A DNA stretch of 10,968 bases from Oscillospiraceae bacterium (GTDB lineage Bacteria > Bacillota > Clostridia > Oscillospirales > Oscillospiraceae). The notes beneath the pieces are model-generated. The model saw nothing but the letters and a program-made list of their open reading frames with translations. It ran no database searches and had not been told where the DNA came from. The stretch is from the NCBI GenBank assembly GCA_016296635.1, contig JAEDIZ010000067.1:1-10968 (forward strand), in the 5' to 3' direction. How positions within the stretch are numbered: the first letter of the stretch is position 1; each line of letters begins with the position of its first letter. Shown here one piece after another: positions 6,802-10,968 of the stretch. A program made the position numbers and the translations under genes.

Positions 6802-7734
6802 TTATAAATTTGTAAAATGATAGGAGTGACCGAGATCGTATGCCATGCGGTTGCTCTCTGAAATGAAGTCCATAAAGCGGTTTGCCGCCGATGTCGGTGT
6901 TACGCCCTGCAGCGTACACATGGTAACGGCTCTTGGCGGAATCTCAAAATCAGTTTTCAGCGGCAGAATCACGCCTCTGCCGAGGCCTGACTGTGAAAAT
7001 TCCTCCGTCACGCAGGCCACACCGAGACCGATGCGCGCAAGCGAGATCAGCAGATTGTGGGAACCCAGTTCAATTTCCGGCTGGATGCGGATGCCGTGGC
7101 TCTGAAAAAACTGCTCCACATAAACTCGGGATGATGCCTTCTTTTCCAACAGAATCAGCGGCAGCGCCGCAATCTCCTTCATGGAATATGCGTGCGTGAA
7201 GTCGCATGGATAATCCGGCGATGCAACAAATACCGTGTGTGTATCCACGCAATGACGCACCGTGTAATCGTCCGTGTCCGGCTGCTCGCTGGCAAACGCT
7301 ATATCCACCTGCCCCGCATGCAGATACTCCAAAACCATCTGACTTGTCCCGTTCAGGATCCGGATCCGAATATCCGGGTACGCTTTATGAAACGCTTCCA
7401 AACGGGAAAGAAGGTAGGTTTTTGTAACAGTATCGCTGGCGCCGATGATTAGTTCCCCGGTCAAAAGTTCCCTCGCCTGCGCGATTTTCTCCTCACCGCT
7501 TTGAATGAGGCCAAGTGCGTGCGTCACATATTCCAGCAGCATCTGCCCCTCACTTGTCAGATGCACACCCTTCGTGCTTCTTGAAAACAGCCGAACCTGC
7601 AGTTGCTCCTCCAGCTGCTTGATCGACTGGCTGACTGCTGACTGTGAAATATAAAGCTTCTGCGCCGCAGCAGAAATATTCCCTGTATTCGCAACCTCCT
7701 GAAATACTCGGTAAAGCTCTAATTTAACTGCCAT
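6802..7734 (-). CDS. LysR-family transcriptional regulator
   Basis: The 310-residue protein has an N-terminal winged helix-turn-helix at about 1-60: F11-Q12-E13-V14, GNISAAAQKLYISQSAVSQ (18-36), then LEEQLQVRLFSR (41-52), as in CysB/CysL/CbbR-type LysR regulators. A linker helix follows to about 85, then an effector domain starting at about GELIIGASDT with the two-lobe periplasmic-binding-protein fold. These act as tetramers responding to a small ligand and often regulate a divergent gene and themselves. The divergent neighbour is hpt and the convergent one argF, but neither tells the effector; specificity cannot be read from sequence. The start at 7734 is supported by AGGAGGG read on the minus strand (7743-7749 region). 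That Shine-Dalgarno overlaps the 12-bp palindrome CCTGATATCAGG (7742-7753), a possible autoregulatory or RNA element. Confidence 0.93.
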   Translation of the reverse strand: MAVKLELYRVFQEVANTGNISAAAQKLYISQSAVSQSIKQLEEQLQVRLFSRSTKGVHLTSEGQMLLEYVTHALGLIQSGEEKIAQARELLTGELIIGASDTVTKTYLLSRLEAFHKAYPDIRIRILNGTSQMVLEYLHAGQVDIAFASEQPDTDDYTVRHCVDTHTVFVASPDYPCDFTHAYSMKEIAALPLILLEKKASSRVYVEQFFQSHGIRIQPEIELGSHNLLISLARIGLGVACVTEEFSQSGLGRGVILPLKTDFEIPPRAVTMCTLQGVTPTSAANRFMDFISESNRMAYDLGHSYHFTNL

Positions 7735-7864
7735 ACGCCCTCCTGATATCAGGTATTCTAATGGATTTTATTATTATAATCTATTTTACTTATTACAATG
7801 AGATGATTATAATCTCTATGTTAAAAAAAGTCTATACGTGAATTACGATTTAGGAGGTTTTTTT
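7735..7864. promoter_or_regulatory. Divergent control region between lysR and hpt
   Basis: This 130-bp AT-rich gap must carry both promoters. For hpt, TATAAT (7808-7813) lies 17 bp after TTTACT (7785-7790, four of six matches). For the regulator, on the minus strand, TTGTAA (plus 7793-7798) is 17 bp from AATAAT (plus 7770-7775). A 10-bp direct repeat ATTATAATCT occurs at 7773-7782 and 7806-7815, 33 bp (about three helical turns) apart. It overlaps both promoters and is a candidate regulator site, though it may simply reflect -10 sequences. The palindrome CCTGATATCAGG lies at 7742-7753. Confidence 0.5.
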
Positions 7865-8416
7865 ATGCTGATCCGTTCTCCAGAGCAGGATATCGAGCGT
7901 ATTCTCTTTACCGAAAAGACAATTGCCGCACGCGTGGAAGCGATAGCATCTGATCTGGTTTCCCGACTCAACGGCAGCCGTCCCGTTATGATCTGCGTTC
8001 TGAAAGGTGCTGCTTTCTTTTACATCGACCTCTGCCGATGCATGAACTGCGCCATGGATATGGACTTTATCTCTATCTCCAGCTATGGTGCCGGGACGCG
8101 CTCTACCGGTATTGTCCGACTGATCAAGGATCTCGACTGCAATATTACAGACCGTGATGTGATCATTGTGGAAGATATCATTGACTCCGGTCTGACAATC
8201 CAGTATCTGAAGCAGCTGCTCTCCGCAAGAAATCCGAAGTCCATCACCACCGTCAGCTTCCTCGATAAATGTGCCCGTCATGATTCCAGTCTGAAAACCG
8301 ATCTGACCGGCTTTGATATTCCGGATGAATTCGTTGTCGGCTACGGTCTGGACTATGCAAATTATTATCGCAACCTTCCATACATCGGTATACTGAAGCC
8401 TGAATGTTACCGGTAA
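7865..8416 (+). CDS. hpt: Hypoxanthine-guanine phosphoribosyltransferase
   Basis: The enzyme joins hypoxanthine or guanine to PRPP, giving IMP or GMP. It is a cytoplasmic type I phosphoribosyltransferase. With the start used here the protein has 183 residues, the usual length. Visible are the LKG loop (46-48), the flexible-loop region ISSYGAGTRSTG (71-82), the PRPP-binding motif VEDIIDSGLT (102-111), the purine-contacting FLDK (132-135) and the C-terminal VGYGLDYANYYRNLPYIG (158-175). ATG 7865 is preferred to GTG 7838 because AGGAGG (7852-7857) is 7 bases before it and the extra nine residues are not conserved. It is divergent from the LysR gene and upstream of xpt-guaA, but a new promoter and riboswitch follow, so it is probably transcribed separately and not under the guanine switch. 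The 12-bp palindrome GTTACCGGTAAC (8406-8417) covers its stop. Confidence 0.96.
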   Translation: MLIRSPEQDIERILFTEKTIAARVEAIASDLVSRLNGSRPVMICVLKGAAFFYIDLCRCMNCAMDMDFISISSYGAGTRSTGIVRLIKDLDCNITDRDVIIVEDIIDSGLTIQYLKQLLSARNPKSITTVSFLDKCARHDSSLKTDLTGFDIPDEFVVGYGLDYANYYRNLPYIGILKPECYR

Positions 8417-8436
8417 CTTTGTATATATTTTCCATA

Positions 8437-8465
8437 TTGACGAAACCTGAAAAATCGTGTAAACT
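8437..8465 (+). promoter_or_regulatory. Promoter of the xpt-guaA operon
   Basis: TTGACG (8437-8442, five of six) and TAAACT (8460-8465, four of six) are spaced by 17 bp. The predicted start, near 8472, lies just ahead of the riboswitch aptamer at 8490, which is what a leader-controlled operon requires. The 10-mer TTCCATATTG occurs at 8430-8439, overlapping the -35, and again at 8476-8485. Confidence 0.65.
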
Positions 8466-8479
8466 AGCATAACAATTCC

Positions 8480-8496
8480 ATATTGGTTGCCAATAT
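8480..8496 (+). promoter_or_regulatory. Hairpin competing with the riboswitch P1 helix
   Basis: ATATTGG (8480-8486) is the exact reverse complement of CCAATAT (8490-8496), giving a 7-bp stem with loop TTG. Its 3' arm is the 5' strand of the aptamer P1 helix, and its 5' arm copies the P1 3' strand TATTGG (8548-8553). The two structures are mutually exclusive. The pairing is seen directly; any regulatory role is inference, and with so few A-T rich pairs it may only be a folding intermediate. Confidence 0.5.
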
Positions 8497-8553
8497 ATAT
8501 CCGGATGAACGGCCCGGAGGTTTCTACCGCAGCGCCATAGCTGCGACTATTGG
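8490..8553 (+). promoter_or_regulatory. Purine riboswitch aptamer, guanine/hypoxanthine class
   Basis: The segment matches the purine riboswitch aptamer that controls xpt in Bacillus. P1 pairs CCAATA (8490-8495) with TATTGG (8548-8553). P2 pairs CCGG (8501-8504) with CCGG (8514-8517), loop containing GG 8511-8512. The conserved junction GTTTCTACC is at 8520-8528. P3 pairs CGCAGC (8528-8533) with GCTGCG (8540-8545), loop GCCATA with CC 8535-8536 available for the loop-loop contact to GG. The terminal junction is GACTAT (8545-8550): C8547 is the specificity base, and C there means guanine or hypoxanthine, whereas adenine sensors have U. Location directly upstream of xpt-guaA fits feedback by guanine. 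Confidence 0.92.
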
Positions 8554-8560
8554 GAATGTA

Positions 8561-8594
8561 CCGCCCGGGAGCATTTTGCTCCCGGCTGCGGTTT
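8561..8594 (+). terminator. GC-rich expression-platform hairpin of the riboswitch
   Basis: CCGGGAGC (8565-8572) pairs with GCTCCCGG (8578-8585) around ATTTT; CCGC (8561-8564) extends the stem with GCGG (8588-8591) past a two-base bulge. Only GTTTGATGT follows, a weak U tract. The 3' strand GCTGCGGT (8585-8592) is also perfectly complementary to ACCGCAGC (8526-8533) in the aptamer. Ligand-free RNA could therefore form an antiterminator that destroys both P3 and the lower stem. Confidence 0.65.
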
Positions 8595-8601
8595 GATGTA
8601 C

Positions 8602-8636
8602 GGGCAGCAGATGATCTGTTGCTCTTTTCATTTATT
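8602..8636 (+). terminator. Second candidate intrinsic terminator in the xpt leader
   Basis: GGGCAGCAG (8602-8610) pairs with CTGTTGCTC (8616-8624), with two G-T pairs, over a 5-base loop, and is followed by TTTTCATTTATT (8625-8636). It has the U tract that the preceding hairpin lacks and ends just before the Shine-Dalgarno GGGAGG (8639-8644). Its 5' arm GCAGC (8604-8608) can also pair with GCTGC (8585-8589) of the preceding hairpin, so the two may be alternatives. Confidence 0.5.
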
Positions 8637-8649
8637 ATGGGAGGTTAGT

Positions 8650-9228
8650 ATGCAGGAACTGAAAGAGAGAATTGTTAAAGAAGGCAAGGTTCTGCCCGGT
8701 TCGATCATCAAGGTTGACGGTTTTCTGAATCACCGTGTTGATTGCGCACTGATGAGCCGAATGGCAGATGAGTTTGCCGGTTATTTTGATATTTCCAAAG
8801 TAGATCTTGTTCTGACTGCGGAAGCCAGCGGTATCGCTCTGGCAGCTGTCTGTGCATACAAGTGGGGCATTCCCATGGTGTATGCAAAGAAAGCAAAGAG
8901 CGATAACATCGAAGGCGGTCTGTATCAGAGCGAGATCTATTCTTATACATACAAGAAAAAGGTGACGCAGATTCTCTCCAAGGAATGGATGACGGAGAAG
9001 AATCATGTTCTGATCGTTGACGATTTTATGGCTAACGGTGAAGCCGTACGCGGTCTGTGTGAGCTTGTACAGCAGGCCGGCGCAGAACTGATCGGTATCG
9101 GCATTGCCGTTGAAAAGGGCTTCCAGGGCGGCGGTGACCGGCTGCGCGCCATGGGTCTGAATTACAAGGCTCTTGCAGTCATCGAAAAAGCAGACGAAAC
9201 GGGTATCGTGTTCCGTGAGGAGGACTAA
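8650..9228 (+). CDS. xpt: Xanthine phosphoribosyltransferase
   Basis: The enzyme converts xanthine and PRPP to XMP in purine salvage. The 192-residue protein is co-linear with Gram-positive Xpt (about 194): VLPGSIIKVDGFLNHRVD (14-31) with the family FLNH, TAEASGIALA (56-65), the PRPP-binding VLIVDDFMANGEA (120-132), and QQAGAELIGIGIAVEKGFQGG (141-161). The start at ATG 8650 is chosen over in-frame codons upstream because GGGAGG (8639-8644) precedes it at 5 bases, because Bacillus Xpt starts at the same point (M-E-A-L-K), and because upstream sequence belongs to the terminator hairpins. Expression should be shut off by guanine through the riboswitch. Its stop TAA directly abuts the ATG of guaA. 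The adenine phosphoribosyltransferase family is similar but lacks this N-terminal pattern. Confidence 0.96.
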   Translation: MQELKERIVKEGKVLPGSIIKVDGFLNHRVDCALMSRMADEFAGYFDISKVDLVLTAEASGIALAAVCAYKWGIPMVYAKKAKSDNIEGGLYQSEIYSYTYKKKVTQILSKEWMTEKNHVLIVDDFMANGEAVRGLCELVQQAGAELIGIGIAVEKGFQGGGDRLRAMGLNYKALAVIEKADETGIVFREED

Positions 9229-10761
9229 ATGGAAAAGGTTCTGGTTCTGGACTTCGGCGGACAGTATAATCTGCTGGTTGCCCGCCGCGTGCGTGAATGC
9301 GGCGTATACTGCGAAATCAAACCCTACAACATGCCGCTCGATGAAATCCGTGCATTTGCTCCCAACGCAATCATCTTTACAGGCGGCCCTGCCACCGTGT
9401 TTGAAGAAGATGCACCGCGTTTGGATCCGGCTATTTTTGAAATGGGTCTTCCCATTCTCGGCATCTGCTATGGTCAGCAGCTCATGATTCAGGAACTGGG
9501 CGGCAGCTGCCGCAAGGCCGAGGTGCGCGAATACGGCAAGGTCGAGCTGACGCATGACGGCAGCAGCGAGCTGTTTTTCGGCATCGAGCCCACTTCCGTT
9601 TACTGGATGAGCCACGGTGTTGAGGTTGAATCCGTCGGTGCAGGCTTCCGTGCCATTGCGCATACCAAGGGCTGCGTCTATGCTGCCATCGAAAACAAAG
9701 AAAAGAAGCTGTACGGTGTCCAGTTCCATCCGGAAGTTCTGCACACTGTTTACGGCACGGAAATTCTGAAGAACTTCCTCTATCGGATCTGCGGTCTGAA
9801 GAACGAATGGACCATGGCAAATTATGTCGGTGAAGCTATCGCAGAATGCCGGGCAAAAGTCGGCAGTGGCAGCGTACTTCTGGCGCTCTCCGGCGGCGTA
9901 GACAGCGCAGTTGCAGCCGCACTTCTCTACCGTGCAGTCGGCGAAAGACTGACCTGCATCTTTGTAGATCACGGTCTGCTGCGCAAAAATGAGGGTGACG
10001 AGGTCGAACACGCCATGAAAGAAACCCTCGGCATGAACATCGTCCGTGTCAACGCGCAGGATCGGTTCCTCTCCAAGCTGGCAGGCGTCACGGAACCGGA
10101 GCGCAAGCGCAAAATCATCGGCGAGGAGTTTATCCGCATCTTCGAATCCGAAGCAAAGAAGATCGGCAAGGTCGATTTCCTTGCACAGGGCACCATCTAC
10201 CCCGATGTGGTGGAATCCGGCATGGGCGGCAAAAGCACCGTTATCAAGAGTCATCACAATGTCGGTGGTCTGCCCGACTGTGTGGACTTTAAGGAGATCA
10301 TCGAGCCGCTGCGCCGTCTGTTTAAGGACGAAGTCCGTCAGCTGGGCATCGAACTCGGTCTGCCTGAAAACCTTGTGTGGCGTCAGCCCTTCCCCGGCCC
10401 CGGTCTTGCAATTCGAATCATCGGTGATATCACAGAAGAAAAGCTTTCCATTCTGCGCGATGCAGACGCCATCTTCCGTGAGGAAATCGCGAAGGCCGGA
10501 CTTGACCGCAGCGTCAACCAGTATTTTGCCGTGCTGACCGATCTGCGCTCCGTCGGCGTCATGGGTGATGACCGTACCTACGATTATACGCTTGCGCTTC
10601 GCGCCGTTGAAACGCAGGACTTTATGACTGCAGACTGGTCCCGCCTGCCCTATGAGCTGCTGGATACCGTTTCCCGCCGCATTGTCGGTGAAGTGAAGCA
10701 TATCAACAGAATCTGCTACGACATCACAAGCAAGCCCCCCGCGACGGTGGAGTGGGAATAA
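9229..10761 (+). CDS. guaA: GMP synthase (glutamine-hydrolysing)
   Basis: The enzyme aminates XMP to GMP using ATP and glutamine-derived ammonia. The 510-residue protein has the expected two parts. The class I glutamine amidotransferase (about 1-188) shows DFGGQYN (8-14), FTGGP (50-54), the nucleophile elbow GICYGQQ with Cys80, and the triad FHPEV (166-170) with His167 and Glu169. The ATP-pyrophosphatase domain (about 200-390) has the P-loop LSGGVDSAVA (220-229) and DHG. The C-terminal dimerisation domain ends with the typical VEWE. The Shine-Dalgarno GAGGAGG (9217-9223) lies inside the end of xpt and there is no gap between xpt stop and guaA start, so translation is probably coupled. It completes xanthine to XMP to GMP with Xpt and shares its riboswitch. 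The 3' end of guaA is a known island target; here it is intact. Confidence 0.98.
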   Translation: MEKVLVLDFGGQYNLLVARRVRECGVYCEIKPYNMPLDEIRAFAPNAIIFTGGPATVFEEDAPRLDPAIFEMGLPILGICYGQQLMIQELGGSCRKAEVREYGKVELTHDGSSELFFGIEPTSVYWMSHGVEVESVGAGFRAIAHTKGCVYAAIENKEKKLYGVQFHPEVLHTVYGTEILKNFLYRICGLKNEWTMANYVGEAIAECRAKVGSGSVLLALSGGVDSAVAAALLYRAVGERLTCIFVDHGLLRKNEGDEVEHAMKETLGMNIVRVNAQDRFLSKLAGVTEPERKRKIIGEEFIRIFESEAKKIGKVDFLAQGTIYPDVVESGMGGKSTVIKSHHNVGGLPDCVDFKEIIEPLRRLFKDEVRQLGIELGLPENLVWRQPFPGPGLAIRIIGDITEEKLSILRDADAIFREEIAKAGLDRSVNQYFAVLTDLRSVGVMGDDRTYDYTLALRAVETQDFMTADWSRLPYELLDTVSRRIVGEVKHINRICYDITSKPPATVEWE

Positions 10762-10929
10762 TTTGAAAAAGCCGAAAAACCCAGTGTTTGCAAGGCTTTT
10801 CGGACTTCGTCCACTCTCTCTGATAAGGTTTTGATAAGAATGCCCTCCAATGCGATTATTCTGCATTGCGAGTGGCTTGTGAGTAAAGAATAATTTCATT
10901 CCTCTCACATGATCCCCATATTAACATTT
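10762..10929. other. Gene-free region downstream of guaA with hairpin and short direct repeats
   Basis: I find no gene on either strand here. CCGAAAA (10772-10778) can pair with TTTTCGG (10797-10803), and alternatively AAAAGCC (10767-10773) with GGCTTTT (10794-10800). This could be a weak terminator, but no free T tract follows. GGACTTCGTCC (10802-10812) is a tight hairpin. TGATAAG is directly repeated at 10821-10827 and 10832-10838, 11 bp apart, and CAATGC (10848-10853) is inverted as GCATTG (10863-10868). Repeats one helical turn apart next to a guaA 3' end are compatible with an attachment region or island remnant, but this is only suggestive. Confidence 0.4.
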
Positions 10930-10965
10930 AAGCCCGTACTGATCGGATGTCAGTACGGGCTTTTT
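10930..10965 (+). terminator. Strong Rho-independent terminator
   Basis: AAGCCCGTACTGA (10930-10942) and TCAGTACGGGCTT (10950-10962) form a perfect 13-bp stem with loop TCGGATG, followed by TTTG. The T run partly overlaps the stem, as is common. It is about 170 bases after guaA. It may end the xpt-guaA transcript or, since the stem begins with AA and is preceded by an A/T-rich stretch, serve a converging gene beyond the right edge. Confidence 0.85.
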
Positions 10966-10968
10966 GTC

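Noticed and set aside
6802..7734. The LysR-type gene as the dedicated arginine regulator
   Set aside because: It is convergent to argF beyond a strong terminator, and the operon carries an ARG box suited to ArgR; nothing in the sequence links it to arginine.
8635..10908. Very long minus-strand open frame of 757 codons opposite xpt and guaA
   Set aside because: It lies opposite two unmistakable enzymes in codon register, has no family resemblance and no ribosome binding site; the opening is a by-product of codon bias.
1..10968. CRISPR arrays, tRNA or rRNA genes, insertion sequences
   Set aside because: I saw no regularly spaced repeats, no tRNA-like cloverleaf or rRNA sequence, and no transposase apart from the serine recombinase at the left edge.

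Overview
The window looks like chromosomal DNA from an anaerobic, spore-forming or ancestrally spore-forming Firmicute of the Clostridia. A gut Oscillospirales-type organism is my best guess, but the sequence alone does not fix the genus. The reasons are strong AGGAGG-type ribosome binding sites, Gram-positive style lipoprotein, arg, xpt and guaA genes, a purine riboswitch ahead of xpt, and a fragment of the mother-cell sporulation sigma factor sigK.

Region 1 (1-1225) is the right-hand boundary of an integrated element. A large serine recombinase, entering from off the left edge, ends at 870. Its stop codon lies inside the pentamer AATGA (866-870). From exactly that pentamer onward a different reading frame encodes the C-terminal part of a sigma-K-like factor (NEILM... 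to 1225), with no N-terminal half in view. This is the arrangement of the skin (sigK intervening) elements of Bacillus subtilis and Clostridioides difficile, in which a serine recombinase excises the element in the mother cell and rebuilds sigK. The 5' half of sigK should lie off the left edge.

Region 2 (1226-6800) is an arginine operon: argG, argH, an amino-acid-binding lipoprotein, an amino-acid ABC permease, and argF. It starts with a perfect TTGACA-17 bp-TATAAT promoter and a near-consensus ArgR box, and ends at a strong terminator. The enzymes cover ornithine + carbamoyl phosphate to citrulline, argininosuccinate and arginine. The embedded transporter genes lack an ATPase partner in the window.

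Region 3 (6802-8416) holds a convergent LysR-family regulator on the minus strand and, divergent from it, hpt (hypoxanthine-guanine phosphoribosyltransferase). They share a 130-bp AT-rich control region.

Region 4 (8417-10761) is a purine operon: promoter, guanine-class purine riboswitch, two candidate terminator hairpins, then xpt and guaA, which abut with no gap. Xpt makes XMP from xanthine and GuaA aminates XMP to GMP, so the pair forms a two-step salvage route controlled by its end product. The last 207 bases contain no gene. They hold an imperfect hairpin, short direct repeats and a strong terminator at the right edge. The 3' end of guaA is a recognised genomic-island insertion site, so this edge may also adjoin accessory DNA.
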